Assembly (NCBI GenBank): GCA_027483765.1
Contig: JAIXTW010000011.1
Location: 111,814 to 175,813 of the forward strand
Length of the DNA: 64,000 nucleotides
Origin: Streptomycetaceae bacterium
Lineage (GTDB): Bacteria > Actinomycetota > Actinomycetes > Nanopelagicales > Nanopelagicaceae
Reading direction: 5' to 3'
Position numbers and translations under genes: made by a program. The notes beneath the pieces are model-generated. The model searched no databases, was not told the origin of the DNA, and saw nothing but the letters and a program-made list of their open reading frames with translations. Shown in pieces: positions 38,660-48,717 of this stretch; positions within the stretch are counted from its first letter, which is position 1, and each line of letters begins with the position of its first letter.

Positions 38660-39816
38660 GTACATTCCTCAACCGCAATCCATATCGCCGCACACGCGGT
38701 AACTCATTCTTCGCGGGCTTTGATCCCATTCTTAGTGCAGCTGTAGCTGGACTTCTCGTTATCGGAACCTTGCTGGTCTATGCCGCGACCCGAGATTGGT
38801 ATTCGGCAAATGGACTTGATCCTGAGTATTACCTCAAGCGCCATGTGATAAATATTGTTATCGGTCTAGCGCTTGCATGGGGAACCACAATTATCGATTA
38901 CCGATTACTTCGCGCTTACACACCATTTATCTGGGGCTTCGGTGTTCTAGGATTAATTTTTGTACTCATCCCAGGTGTGGGTAGCGAAGTTAATGGTGCC
39001 AAAGCATGGATTCGTTTACCAGCTGGATTCCAGATTCAACCGGCTGAGATTGCGAAAATCTCCATCATTATTGGAATTTCCATGTTGTTATCTGAGCGCA
39101 CACATAACTCTGATGAACCGAGCACAAACGATATTCTCAAAGCCCTCGCTGTTGCGGCGCTTCCCATTCTTCTCATCTTGCGTCAACCCGATATGGGAAC
39201 CGTATTTATTATTAGCGCATCTGTTGTCACCATCCTTGCTGTATCAGGAGCTCCCACACGATGGATTGCCGGCCTGATTTTGTTGGCAATTCTTGGTGGA
39301 GTTGTTGCAACTAAAACTGGAGTAATCAGCGATTACCAAGTTAAGCGATTGCAATCATTTGTTGACCCAAACGCTGATCGACAGGGTGCTGGATATCAGT
39401 TGCGGCAAGCGCGCATCACAGTTGGCTCTGGCGGACTGGTAGGAACTGGGTTATTTAATGGCCCGCAAACAAATGGACGCTTTGTGCCAGAACAACAGAC
39501 TGACTTCATCTTTACCGTTGCCGGAGAAGAGCTCGGTTTTCTTGGTAGCTCGGTAATTATTCTCTTATTGCTCACCATTCTTATGCGAGCTTTTGGAATT
39601 GCACGACGATCGACGGACCCCTACGGAACCCTTGTGTGTACGGGAGTTATTGCCTGGTTTGCTTTTCAAGTCTTTGAAAATATCGGTATGACATTGGGGT
39701 TGATGCCCATGACGGGAGTGCCGCTTCCATTCCTGTCTTATGGTGGTTCCAGCATGTTCGCAAACCTCATCGGAATTGGGCTGCTGCAGAACGTTCACGC
39801 CAGACAGCGTGGCTGA
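38656..39816 (+). CDS. rodA: rod shape-determining protein RodA (SEDS glycosyltransferase)
   Basis: A 386-aa SEDS-family polymerase of lipid II with about ten TM helices. RLQSFVDPNADRQGAGYQ and the catalytic-loop region NGRFVPEQQTDFIFTVAGEE, then GVPLPFLSYGGSS, are family signatures. It is the last gene of the elongation operon and the partner of the upstream PBP2. Confidence 0.95.
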   Translation: MSTFLNRNPYRRTRGNSFFAGFDPILSAAVAGLLVIGTLLVYAATRDWYSANGLDPEYYLKRHVINIVIGLALAWGTTIIDYRLLRAYTPFIWGFGVLGLIFVLIPGVGSEVNGAKAWIRLPAGFQIQPAEIAKISIIIGISMLLSERTHNSDEPSTNDILKALAVAALPILLILRQPDMGTVFIISASVVTILAVSGAPTRWIAGLILLAILGGVVATKTGVISDYQVKRLQSFVDPNADRQGAGYQLRQARITVGSGGLVGTGLFNGPQTNGRFVPEQQTDFIFTVAGEELGFLGSSVIILLLLTILMRAFGIARRSTDPYGTLVCTGVIAWFAFQVFENIGMTLGLMPMTGVPLPFLSYGGSSMFANLIGIGLLQNVHARQRG

Positions 39817-40032
39817 TTCACGCTCAAAATAGGTTTTCCTCGGCTCTATCTGTCATACTTTGCTCAACAGTTCAGCGCGGCCAGCGATCTTTATCGCGCC
39901 TGCGGCGGACTACAAAAGAGATTAAAAATGAGTTTTGCTCACAATTGAATCCTGACAAGGGAAGCACTGTGGGCCACGAGAATGTGTATCGCTACTAGAA
40001 AATAGCAGATACGCGCTAAAGGATTTGGTGCC
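39817..40032. other. intergenic gap before rne
   Basis: A 216-nt gap with no ORF I can support. It probably holds the rne promoter; I see no convincing hexamer pair and no terminator after rodA. Confidence 0.4.
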
Positions 40033-42159
40033 ATGGCTATCGAGCCAAAATCACCGCGCAAACGTGCGGTTAAGAAATCAAGTAAGAAATCACTAGGTGT
40101 ACCCACTGCAGATGTAGAGGTAAGTGCAGCTGCTGAGACAGAGGCTGCGCCTAAGTCTCGCAAGAAAGCTGCAGCAGTTCCGGTACCGATGTTCCAAGCT
40201 GCGCCCACAGATGCTGTTGCACCTAAGCGCGCACCTAAAGCGGCAAAGAAGGAAGCGCCTGCTAAAGATGCAGTAGATGCTGTCGTTGCTGAAGAAGATA
40301 ATGAAGATTCAGATTCTCGCACCGGGCGCAATCGCCGTCGCCGTCGCGGAGGTCGAGGCCGTCGTAAGCCACAGGTAGATGGTCAAAATCCAGAAGATTC
40401 AGATTCCGAAGAGGGATCAGATGATGAGTCAAGTGATTCAGATGATTCAAGTGAGGGTTCTACTCATCGCCGTCGCCGTCGCCGTCGCGCAACAGGTGAA
40501 GGCGTCACACCTGGTGAAGTCATTGATGAAGATGGCGTTGTCACAATTGTTAAAGTTCGTGAAGTTCGCGAGAAGACAGAGCGTCCAGCACGTGATCGTT
40601 CTGAACGCGGAACGCGTAACCGCCGTGATCGTGATCGCGACCGTGGACGCAGCGAAGGTCGTGAATATCGCGAGCCATATCGCCGCCGCGGAACAATTAT
40701 CACCGATGGAGAATTCTTAGCTCGACGTGAAAATGTTGATCGCGAGATGGTTGTCCGCCAAATCGGAGACCGTATTCAAATCGCAGTTATTGAAGATAAT
40801 GTGATGGTCGAGCACTACGTCAATAGAAATGCCAACGTTTCATATGTTGGTAACGTCTACTTAGGTCGCGTGCAGAATGTTCTTCCTTCCATGGAAGCGG
40901 CATTCGTTGATATTGGAAAGGGACGTAACGCTGTCCTCTATGCGGGTGAAGTAAATTGGGATGCCGCAGGCATCTCTGAATCTGAGCCACGCAAAATTGA
41001 AATGGTTTTGAAAACTGGTCAGCCAGTTCTAGTTCAGGTAACAAAGGATCCGATTGGCCAGAAAGGCGCACGCCTAACAAGCCAAATCTCATTGCCAGGT
41101 CGTTACGTTGTCTATGTACCTGGTGGCGGCATGAGCGGAATCTCTAAGCGTCTTCCTGAATCAGAGCGCACTCGTCTGAAGGCAATCCTGAAGAATTTAA
41201 TTCCTGATACAGCTGGCGTCATTGTGCGAACAGCAGCTGAAGGAGTATCCGAAGTTGAACTCACTGCCGATGTCGAAAGACTAAAAGCGCAATGGGAAGA
41301 TATTTATCAGAAATCTGAGAATCCAAACTTCCACGCACCGGCACTTCTTCTCTCCGAGCCAGATCTGGCCGTGCGCGTAATCCGCGATATCTTCAATGAA
41401 GATTTCCGCAAGCTCATTATTCAAGGCAACGAAGCATGGGATGAAATCACTTCATACCTTGGTTCAATCGCCCCAGAACTGGTTTCGAAAATCGAGAAGT
41501 ATTCCGGCAGCGGTGACTTATTTGGTGATTACCGAGTAGAAGAGCAACTGGCGAAAGCTTTCGATCGCAAGGTTTACCTCCCATCTGGAGGCTCACTTGT
41601 TATCGACCGCACAGAAGCGATGGTCGTTATCGATGTGAACACAGGTAAGTTCATCGGTAAGGGCGGAAACTTGGAAGAGACTGTTACCAAGAACAACTTG
41701 GAAGCAGCTGAGGAAATTGCCCGTCAACTTCGTCTTCGTGACTTAGGTGGAATCGTCGTCATCGACTTTATCGATATGGTTCTTGAATCAAACCGCGATG
41801 CCGTATTACGTCGTTTAGTTGAAGCGCTCGGTCGCGATCGCACTAAGCATCAAGTTGCCGAAGTTACGTCACTAGGTCTGGTTCAAATGACACGTAAGCG
41901 TGTAGGACAAGGCCTCATCGAAGCATTCTCAACGACATGTGATTCATGTAATGGACGTGGTATTCATGTACATATGGATCCAGTGAAGATGAAGGCTCCA
42001 ATGCCACAAGTAAATTCTCAATCACCAGATGTGGAAATTGAAGAAAGTATCAATTCTGAAGTTATTCATGATGAAGAGACTGATGTAGAGCCAGAAATTG
42101 TTGCCCCCAAGGGAAAGCGCCGCCGCAGGGCCGCTAGCTCCGGGGTCATCACCGCCTAG
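40033..42159 (+). CDS. rne: ribonuclease E/G
   Basis: A 708-aa endoribonuclease for mRNA decay and rRNA processing. Residues 1-230 are a disordered extension alternating acidic and Arg-rich stretches (TGRNRRRRRGGRGRRK, HRRRRRRRAT). The S1 domain starts near 271 (VGNVYLGRVQNVLPS). The catalytic DVNTGKFIGKG and IDFIDM, and the zinc-link CDSCNGRG, follow. As in mycobacteria, the scaffold region sits at the N rather than the C terminus. It starts at ATG 40033, 216 nt after rodA. Confidence 0.95.
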   Translation: MAIEPKSPRKRAVKKSSKKSLGVPTADVEVSAAAETEAAPKSRKKAAAVPVPMFQAAPTDAVAPKRAPKAAKKEAPAKDAVDAVVAEEDNEDSDSRTGRNRRRRRGGRGRRKPQVDGQNPEDSDSEEGSDDESSDSDDSSEGSTHRRRRRRRATGEGVTPGEVIDEDGVVTIVKVREVREKTERPARDRSERGTRNRRDRDRDRGRSEGREYREPYRRRGTIITDGEFLARRENVDREMVVRQIGDRIQIAVIEDNVMVEHYVNRNANVSYVGNVYLGRVQNVLPSMEAAFVDIGKGRNAVLYAGEVNWDAAGISESEPRKIEMVLKTGQPVLVQVTKDPIGQKGARLTSQISLPGRYVVYVPGGGMSGISKRLPESERTRLKAILKNLIPDTAGVIVRTAAEGVSEVELTADVERLKAQWEDIYQKSENPNFHAPALLLSEPDLAVRVIRDIFNEDFRKLIIQGNEAWDEITSYLGSIAPELVSKIEKYSGSGDLFGDYRVEEQLAKAFDRKVYLPSGGSLVIDRTEAMVVIDVNTGKFIGKGGNLEETVTKNNLEAAEEIARQLRLRDLGGIVVIDFIDMVLESNRDAVLRRLVEALGRDRTKHQVAEVTSLGLVQMTRKRVGQGLIEAFSTTCDSCNGRGIHVHMDPVKMKAPMPQVNSQSPDVEIEESINSEVIHDEETDVEPEIVAPKGKRRRRAASSGVITA

Positions 42160-42188
42160 CCCTGGATTACCTCTATTTAGAGGCCAAT

Positions 42189-42218
42189 TTGACCCACGGG
42201 GTATGAAATCCGTACCCT
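42189..42218 (+). promoter_or_regulatory. promoter of rplU-rpmA
   Basis: -35 TTGACC (42189-42194), 18-nt spacer and -10 TACCCT (42213-42218). The leader of about 54 nt contains a small stem (GCCT at 42227 with AGGC at 42245) that could be regulatory; this is weak. Confidence 0.5.
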
Positions 42219-42278
42219 TAGCGTCTGCCTAGCCACTTGTGCACAGGCGTAGAGATCAGAAGAACTGAGGCAATAAGA

Positions 42279-42593
42279 ATGTACGCAATCGTTAAAGCTG
42301 GCGGACGCCAGGAGAAGGTAACTGTTGGCGAGACCATCACAGTCGATCGTATCGACGCTGCTGCTGGTGCATCAGTTTCATTCCCAGCACTCCTCGTCGT
42401 AGATGGCGCAAGCGTTACAACTGATCCAAAGGTTCTTTCAGCCGTGAAGGTCACCGGCGAAGTAATCGACGAAGTTAAGGGTCCAAAGATCGACATCCTT
42501 CGTTACAAGAACAAGACCGGCCATCGCCGTCGTCAAGGTTTTCGTGCACAGCACACTCGTGTAAAAATCACCGCAATCAGCGGCGCTAAGTAA
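42279..42593 (+). CDS. rplU: 50S ribosomal protein L21
   Basis: A 104-aa large-subunit protein. [20 protein letters not shown] at the N terminus and [20 protein letters not shown] near the end are diagnostic. ATG 42279 is chosen over an in-frame upstream codon at 42237, which falls in the leader. It is co-transcribed with rpmA. Confidence 0.97.
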   Translation: MYAIVKAGGRQEKVTVGETITVDRIDAAAGASVSFPALLVVDGASVTTDPKVLSAVKVTGEVIDEVKGPKIDILRYKNKTGHRRRQGFRAQHTRVKITAISGAK

Positions 42594-42612
42594 GGGTTAA
42601 GGGAGCAGATAA

Positions 42613-42867
42613 ATGGCAAGTAAAAAAGGCGTTTCCTCAACACGTAACGGTCGCGATTCAAACCCACAGTACCTCGGTATTAAGCGTTTCGGCGGTCAAG
42701 AAGTTAATGCAGGTGAAATTCTCGTTCGTCAGCGTGGAACACACTTCCACCCAGGCAAGAATGTAGGACGCGGTAAAGATGACACACTTTTTGCTCTTGC
42801 AGCAGGTGCAGTTGAATTCGGTCGCGCTCGCGGTCGTCGCGTAGTGAATGTAGTCCCTGCAGTTTAA
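42613..42867 (+). CDS. rpmA: 50S ribosomal protein L27
   Basis: An 84-aa protein at the peptidyl-transferase centre: [20 protein letters not shown] and [15 protein letters not shown] core ([20 protein letters not shown]). There is no N-terminal extension needing cleavage. GGGAG precedes the ATG. Confidence 0.97.
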   Translation: MASKKGVSSTRNGRDSNPQYLGIKRFGGQEVNAGEILVRQRGTHFHPGKNVGRGKDDTLFALAAGAVEFGRARGRRVVNVVPAV

Positions 42868-42886
42868 TTTAGGTTTCTCTAAAAGG

Positions 42887-42918
42887 AGCGGGCCGCATTT
42901 ATCGCGGTCCGCTTTTTT
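42887..42918 (+). terminator. rho-independent terminator after rpmA
   Basis: A 10-bp stem (42887-42896 with 42904-42913, one G-T pair), loop ATTTATC, and a run of T ending at 42918. It ends the rplU-rpmA unit. Confidence 0.93.
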
Positions 42919-42944
42919 ATTTACTCAAGCAGATTCAACCAGGC

Positions 42945-42971
42945 AGCTAGATGAGCTAGATGACCTAGATG
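42945..42971 (+). repeat. three 9-bp tandem repeats before obg
   Basis: AGCTAGATG, AGCTAGATG and ACCTAGATG follow one another (42945-42971), between the rpmA terminator and the obg start. The function is unknown. Confidence 0.6.
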
Positions 42972-42994
42972 AGAAGGAAAGGTAGTGAGGCGAG

Positions 42995-44521
42995 ATGACA
43001 ACATTTATCGATAGCGTCACGCTCTTTGCTTCTGCTGGAAAAGGCGGCGATGGTTGCGTCTCGGTAAAGCGCGAAAAATTTAAACCACTCGGTGGGCCAG
43101 ATGGCGGTAACGGCGGACGTGGTGGAGACATTATTCTCGTTGTTGATTCTTCGGTAACTACCTTGCTTGATTTTCACCATTCGCCACATCGCAAAGCAAC
43201 ATCAGGCCATCAAGGTTATGGCGATCGCAAAGATGGCGTATCCGGTGAAGACCTCATCATGCCGGTTCCAAACGGAACAGTTATCTATGATGAAAACGGC
43301 GAACAAATCGCAGATCTCATCGGAATTGGCACCACATTTCTTGCAGCACGTGGTGGTCATGGTGGGCTTGGCAATTTAGCTCTCTCATCTTCCAAGCGAC
43401 GTGCACCAGGTTTTGCCCTTCTTGGCGAACCAGGTGAAGAACGTAAACTCAGACTCGAACTTAAATCTGTCGCTGATATCGCACTCGTTGGTTTTCCAAG
43501 TGCCGGAAAGTCTTCTCTGATTGCAGCCATATCAGCGGCTCGTCCAAAGATTGCTGACTATCCATTTACTACTCTCGTGCCAAACCTTGGCGTCGTTCAA
43601 GCAGGCGACACCCGCTTTACCGTGGCCGATGTTCCAGGACTTATTCCAGGTGCTTCCCAAGGTAAAGGTTTGGGACTTCAGTTCTTGCGTCACGTAGAAC
43701 GTTGCGTGGCGCTCGTGCATGTTCTGGATTGTGGAACGCTAGAGACGGATCGCAACCCAATTGATGATCTCGATGCGATTGAAAATGAACTTGCGCTCTA
43801 CGGCGGACTTGAAGAGCGAGTACGAATTGTCGCTCTTAATAAAATCGACTTACCTGACGGCAAAGCTATGGCCGATATGGTCGAAGAGCAGTTGAAAGAC
43901 AAGGGTTACGAGGTTTATCAAGTCTCCGCGGCTAGCCGTGAAGGACTTCCTGAGTTGATGTACGCCATGGCTCGACTCGTGCAGCGCGAACGCACAGAGG
44001 CGGCAAAGCAAGAGCGCACTCGAATTATCTTGCGCCCAGTTGCAGTCGATGACTCTGGATTCTCGGTACAACTTAATGGTGATGGATCCTTTAGCGTGCG
44101 GGGACAGAAAGTTGTTCGCTGGGTACGCCAGACAAACTTTAAAAATGCAGAAGCAATTGGTTATCTTGCAGATCGGCTAGCCCAACTCGGAGTCGAGAAA
44201 GAGTTGTTTAAGAAGGGCGCGGTTGCAGGTTCTGAAGTAAGAATTGGCTCTGGCGATAATGAAGTTGTATTTGAATGGGAGCCAACTATCGAAGCAGGCG
44301 CCGAACAACTTGCTGGTTTCTTACATCGTCGTGGTGAAGATTCGCGTCTTGAAGGTTCTTGGGGCGCAGTAGAGCGCGAGGCAGATAAACTTTCAGATGA
44401 AGAGATTGCCCGCCAATGGGAGTACAACGTGGCAGAGCCAACGAATCCTGAGATAAAGATTTCTTTAGATGAGATTGAAAAGTATGAAGAAGAGAGCGAA
44501 TCAGAAAGTAGCGACAAGTGA
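42995..44521 (+). CDS. obg: GTPase Obg
   Basis: A 508-aa GTPase for ribosome maturation and stress control. The Gly-rich Obg fold spans residues 1-158, the G domain has [21 protein letters not shown] and ALNKIDLP, and a C-terminal OCT domain follows with an acidic tail ([16 protein letters not shown]). It is longer than E. coli ObgE because of the OCT domain and tail. Its TGA overlaps the proB GTG. Confidence 0.97.
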   Translation: MTTFIDSVTLFASAGKGGDGCVSVKREKFKPLGGPDGGNGGRGGDIILVVDSSVTTLLDFHHSPHRKATSGHQGYGDRKDGVSGEDLIMPVPNGTVIYDENGEQIADLIGIGTTFLAARGGHGGLGNLALSSSKRRAPGFALLGEPGEERKLRLELKSVADIALVGFPSAGKSSLIAAISAARPKIADYPFTTLVPNLGVVQAGDTRFTVADVPGLIPGASQGKGLGLQFLRHVERCVALVHVLDCGTLETDRNPIDDLDAIENELALYGGLEERVRIVALNKIDLPDGKAMADMVEEQLKDKGYEVYQVSAASREGLPELMYAMARLVQRERTEAAKQERTRIILRPVAVDDSGFSVQLNGDGSFSVRGQKVVRWVRQTNFKNAEAIGYLADRLAQLGVEKELFKKGAVAGSEVRIGSGDNEVVFEWEPTIEAGAEQLAGFLHRRGEDSRLEGSWGAVEREADKLSDEEIARQWEYNVAEPTNPEIKISLDEIEKYEEESESESSDK

Positions 44522-45633
44522 GCCGCGAAGTTTTAACCAGCGCTAAGCGTATTGTTATCAAAATCGGTTCTTCTTCCCTGACCGGTGCTGCTGGTTCCGA
44601 GTTAGACCCACAATCGGTTGCAAAGATTGCTGATTTCGCATATTCGTTAAAGCAGCGCGGTGCTGATGTTCTTCTTGTCTCATCGGGCGCAATTGCTGCT
44701 GGCCTAGCTCCACTTGGCTTGAAAGTTCGCCCAAAAGACTTAGCAACACAACAAGCAGCCGCATCAGTGGGACAAGGTTTGCTCATTGCGCAGTACCATG
44801 AGAAGTTCTCAGCTCATGGCGTTATATCCTCGCAAGTTCTGCTTACTACCGAAGATATAGTCCGTCGCTCGCACTACCAAAATGCGCAACAGACTTTAAC
44901 TAAATTGCTTTCACTAGGCGTTATTCCAATTGTGAATGAGAATGACACTGTCGGTACCCAAGAGATTCGTTTCGGCGATAATGATCGTCTGGCAGCGCTC
45001 GTTGCCCTACTTATTCAAGCCGACTTATTGATCTTAGTTTCAGATATCGATGCCCTCTATGACGCACCTCCAACCCAGAGCGGTGCAAAACCAATTCGTT
45101 ATGTTTCAGCAATGTCTGAAATTGAATCAATTGTTTTAGGTGGAGCGGGATCTGCTGGCGTTGGCAGTGGTGGCATGGTGACGAAGGTAGAAGCGGCACG
45201 CATTGCAACCAGTGCTGGAATTCCAATGCTCCTGACTTCGCTGTCGCAATGCCACGATGCCATGCAGGCAGATGATTTTGGAACGCTCTTTGCTGCACAA
45301 AGCTCTAAGGCAAATTCACGATTGCTCTGGCTGGCACATGCTTCAACTCCGCAAGGCCGACTTATTCTCGATGATGGCGCAGTCATTGCAATCTGCGAGC
45401 GTGGAGTTTCACTTCTTCCTGCTGGTGTTACCGCAGTCGAAGGCGAATTCATCTCAGGTGACACCGTTGAACTCGTCTCTCAAGCTGGCAAAGTAATTGC
45501 GCGCGGTCTAGTGGCCTTTGATGCATCTGAAATTCCACAAATGCTGGGGCGCTCGACCAAAGAACTCGCCGCATCACTTGGGGCAGAATATGAACGCGAG
45601 CTTGTTCATCGAGATGATTTAGTACTCCTATGA
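44518..45633 (+). CDS. proB: glutamate 5-kinase
   Basis: The first step of proline synthesis, 371 aa: an N-terminal amino-acid-kinase domain ([21 protein letters not shown], GTGGMxTK-like [12 protein letters not shown]) and a C-terminal PUA domain from about 275. It starts at GTG 44518 with 4-nt overlap to obg, and overlaps proA by 4 nt, so obg-proB-proA is one unit. Confidence 0.96.
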   Translation: MSREVLTSAKRIVIKIGSSSLTGAAGSELDPQSVAKIADFAYSLKQRGADVLLVSSGAIAAGLAPLGLKVRPKDLATQQAAASVGQGLLIAQYHEKFSAHGVISSQVLLTTEDIVRRSHYQNAQQTLTKLLSLGVIPIVNENDTVGTQEIRFGDNDRLAALVALLIQADLLILVSDIDALYDAPPTQSGAKPIRYVSAMSEIESIVLGGAGSAGVGSGGMVTKVEAARIATSAGIPMLLTSLSQCHDAMQADDFGTLFAAQSSKANSRLLWLAHASTPQGRLILDDGAVIAICERGVSLLPAGVTAVEGEFISGDTVELVSQAGKVIARGLVAFDASEIPQMLGRSTKELAASLGAEYERELVHRDDLVLL

Positions 45634-46898
45634 GCGCCGAAGCAATCATTGCTGAACTAGCAACAAAGGCTCGCACCGCGGCTCGCACGCTTTCTACTGC
45701 GACCGGCGCCGAACGCAAGGCAGCGCTCGAAGCGATTGCGCAAGCTATTGAATCTCGGAGCGCCGAAATTTTGGCGGCAAATGAGATTGATATGCAGAGC
45801 GCACGTAAAGATCAGATGCACCTTCAGATGCAAGATCGCCTGCTCTTAACGGAAGAACGAGTTAAAGGCATTGCTGGGGGAGCGCGCCAAGTAGCTGCGC
45901 TACCTGATCCACTTGGTCGCACCCTTCGCGAATCAACTTTAGAGAACGGGCTTGAACTTCAGCAGATCTCTGTTCCATTTGGCGTTATTGGAATGGTCTA
46001 CGAAGCTCGCCCTAATGTGACAGTCGATGCCGCAGTCATCTTGTTGATGTCTGGAAATGCGGCGCTCTTACGTGGCTCTTCAACTGCCCGCAACAGCAAC
46101 GAAATTTTGGTTACTGTGATGCGCGATGCCTTGAGTACAACAAAGATTTCACCAGAGGTCATCCAATTGGTGCCATCTGAAGATCGGGCAACTACGAAGG
46201 CACTTCTTACAGCTCGCGGCAAAGTTGATTTAGTTATTCCGCGTGGAAGCGCTGCACTTATCCGCATGGTTGTTGATGAATCAACGGTGCCAACAATCGA
46301 AACCGGTGCCGGTGTCTGCCATGTCTACATCGATGAGTTTGCAGATATTGATAAGGCGCTACCGATTCTCATCAATTCAAAGACACATCGACCAAGTGTC
46401 TGTAATGCCGCCGAGACGCTTTTGGTGCATAAGTCGATAGCTCCAACATTCCTACCGATGGCACTTAAGGCGCTGAGTGATGCTGGTGTCATTTTGCATT
46501 CAGATGCTGCGGCACAGAAGGTGGCAGAGAAATTCAATATTGCATCGACACTCGCAACGACCGAAAACTGGTCAACTGAATATGGTGTGCTTGAGATGAA
46601 TGTTGCAGTTGTAGATTCCGTTGATGCAGCTGCTGATCACATTGCAAATTTTGGAACCAATCACACTGAAGCGATTGTCACTGAAGATAAGGCGGTAGCG
46701 GCTCGTTTTGTTGCGCTCTCTGATTGCGCAGCAGTGATGGTCAATACATCAACGCGATTTACCGATGGTGAGCAGATGGGCTTTGGCGCAGAAATCGGTA
46801 TCTCAAATCAAAAGTTGCATGCACGTGGACCCATGGGGTTAGAAGCGATGACAACTACTACCTGGGTTGTTACTGGCACCGGCCAGATTCGCTCTTAA
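45630..46898 (+). CDS. proA: gamma-glutamyl phosphate reductase
   Basis: The second enzyme of proline synthesis, 422 aa. It reduces glutamyl-5-phosphate with NADPH. GVIGMVYEARPNVTVDA, the catalytic-Cys region HRPSVCNAAETLLVH, and GLEAMTTTTWVVTG at the C terminus are family marks. Confidence 0.96.
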   Translation: MSAEAIIAELATKARTAARTLSTATGAERKAALEAIAQAIESRSAEILAANEIDMQSARKDQMHLQMQDRLLLTEERVKGIAGGARQVAALPDPLGRTLRESTLENGLELQQISVPFGVIGMVYEARPNVTVDAAVILLMSGNAALLRGSSTARNSNEILVTVMRDALSTTKISPEVIQLVPSEDRATTKALLTARGKVDLVIPRGSAALIRMVVDESTVPTIETGAGVCHVYIDEFADIDKALPILINSKTHRPSVCNAAETLLVHKSIAPTFLPMALKALSDAGVILHSDAAAQKVAEKFNIASTLATTENWSTEYGVLEMNVAVVDSVDAAADHIANFGTNHTEAIVTEDKAVAARFVALSDCAAVMVNTSTRFTDGEQMGFGAEIGISNQKLHARGPMGLEAMTTTTWVVTGTGQIRS

Positions 46899-46911
46899 AG
46901 CAAACCTTTTA

Positions 46912-46917
46912 TAGACT
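46912..46917 (+). promoter_or_regulatory. -10 element TAGACT of gatC (leaderless)
   Basis: TAGACT lies 7 nt before ATG 46925, 14 nt after the proA stop. No Shine-Dalgarno sequence. Confidence 0.6.
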
Positions 46918-46924
46918 GCAACCT

Positions 46925-47224
46925 ATGAGCAGCCTCTCCCGCGATGATGTCGCAAAGCTTGCAGGGCTAGCCCGAATCGAAATGACTGAGGAAGAACTCG
47001 TCAGCCTCTCTTCCCAATTTGGAATGATTCTCGATGCGGTAGCGCGCGTACAAGAGGTCGATCTCTCAGGAGTTAAAGCAACTTCACATCCACAGCCATT
47101 AGAAAATGTGGCACGTCCTGATGTTGTACTGCCAAGCCTTTCACCTGAAGATGCGCTCTCTGGCGCACCTGCAAAGGAAGATTCACGTTTTCGCGTTCCG
47201 CAAATTCTTGGTGAAGCAGAATGA
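46925..47224 (+). CDS. gatC: Asp/Glu-tRNA amidotransferase subunit C
   Basis: A 99-aa subunit stabilising GatA-Gat[21 protein letters not shown] at the N terminus and FRVPQILGE at the C terminus are typical. It opens the gatC-gatA-gatB operon and overlaps gatA by 4 nt. Its own leaderless promoter separates it from the proline genes. Confidence 0.94.
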   Translation: MSSLSRDDVAKLAGLARIEMTEEELVSLSSQFGMILDAVARVQEVDLSGVKATSHPQPLENVARPDVVLPSLSPEDALSGAPAKEDSRFRVPQILGEAE

Positions 47225-48717
47225 TTCGTCAGAGCGCAGCCCAAATGGCAGCGGCCTTGTCCGAAGGTTCAACGACATCAGTTGAATTAACCCAAGCGCA
47301 CTTAGATCAGATAGCGGCTGTCGATAACAATGTAAAAGCCTTTCTCCATGTTGATGCCGAAGGTGCGCTGGCACAAGCTAAGTCAGTTGATGCACAACGT
47401 AAGAGCGGTGAAAAGCTTTCTCCGCTGGCAGGTATTCCGTTGGCGCTCAAAGATGTACTTGCCCAACGTGGAGTTCCAACAACTGCCGGATCGAAGATTT
47501 TGCAAGGCTGGCGCCCACCATATGACTCAACAGTTGTTACAAAACTCAAAGATGCCGGTTTAGTTATCTTAGGAAAGACAAATATGGATGAATTCGCAAT
47601 GGGTTCATCAACTGAGAATTCTGGTTACGGCCCAACATTTAATCCTTGGGATCTCACTCGCACACCTGGCGGATCTTCTGGTGGATCGGCTGCAGCAGTC
47701 TCAGCTTTTCAGGCACCACTTGCAGTGGGTTCAGATACTGGCGGATCTATTCGCCAACCAGCTGCACTTACTGGAATCGTCGGAGTTCGCCCAACCTATG
47801 GTGCTGTCTCCAGATTCGGATTGATTGCATATTCATCAAGTCTTGATCAAGCCGGACCATTTGGTCGCACAGTTTTAGATACCGCACTTCTTCATGAAGT
47901 GATGGCAGGACATGATCCAAAAGATGCCACAAGTATTAACGCGCCAGTTCCAGCAGTTGTTGCAGCAGCGAAGAGTGGCGATGTTAAAGGAATGAAAATT
48001 GGCGTCATTAAGCAACTGCAAGGAGAGGGATATCAAAAGGGTGTGCAGGCTCGCTTTGATGAGTCACTTCAAGTCCTAGCTTCACTTGGCGCCGAAATTG
48101 TCGAAGTAGATTGCCCTAATTTTGAATATGCACTCGCGGCCTATTACCTCATCGCTCCTTCAGAGTGTTCTTCTAACCTCGCACGTTTTGATGCGATGCG
48201 TTACGGACTTCGCACTGGCGATATCGATGGCGCATCAGCCGAGGCTGTCATGAGTGCAACCCGCGATGCCGGATTCGGGCGCGAAGTTAAGCGACGCATC
48301 ATCTTGGGAACATACGCGCTTTCATCTGGTTACTACGATGCCTACTACGGAAGTGCGCAGAAGATTCGTACCTTAATTATTCAAGATTATGCAAAGGCAT
48401 TTACTCAGGCCGATGTGTTGGTATCACCAACTGCGCCAACAACTGCTTATAAAATTGGTGAAAAAGTCGATGACCCAATGGCTATGTACTTAGGCGATGT
48501 TGCGACAATTCCAGTAAATCTTGCGGGTATTTGTGGAATGTCACTTCCTGCTGGTCTAGCTGATGAAGATAATTTGCCTGTTGGTTTTCAAATCATGGCA
48601 CCGGCGATGCAAGATCAACGCCTTTATCAGGCTGGTGCAGCACTAGAAGCAGCGCTGCTTTCTCAATGGGGCGCTCCAATTCTTTCCAAAGCACCAGCGT
48701 TAGCAGGGAGCAAGTAA
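47221..48717 (+). CDS. gatA: Asp/Glu-tRNA amidotransferase subunit A
   Basis: A 498-aa amidase-signature protein releasing ammonia from glutamine. The Ser-cis-Ser-Lys triad is K77, S152 and S176 (in LALKD, GGSSGGS and [10 protein letters not shown]). The ammonia passes to GatB. Presence of GatCAB implies that Gln-tRNA and/or Asn-tRNA are made by the indirect route. Confidence 0.96.
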   Translation: MIRQSAAQMAAALSEGSTTSVELTQAHLDQIAAVDNNVKAFLHVDAEGALAQAKSVDAQRKSGEKLSPLAGIPLALKDVLAQRGVPTTAGSKILQGWRPPYDSTVVTKLKDAGLVILGKTNMDEFAMGSSTENSGYGPTFNPWDLTRTPGGSSGGSAAAVSAFQAPLAVGSDTGGSIRQPAALTGIVGVRPTYGAVSRFGLIAYSSSLDQAGPFGRTVLDTALLHEVMAGHDPKDATSINAPVPAVVAAAKSGDVKGMKIGVIKQLQGEGYQKGVQARFDESLQVLASLGAEIVEVDCPNFEYALAAYYLIAPSECSSNLARFDAMRYGLRTGDIDGASAEAVMSATRDAGFGREVKRRIILGTYALSSGYYDAYYGSAQKIRTLIIQDYAKAFTQADVLVSPTAPTTAYKIGEKVDDPMAMYLGDVATIPVNLAGICGMSLPAGLADEDNLPVGFQIMAPAMQDQRLYQAGAALEAALLSQWGAPILSKAPALAGSK

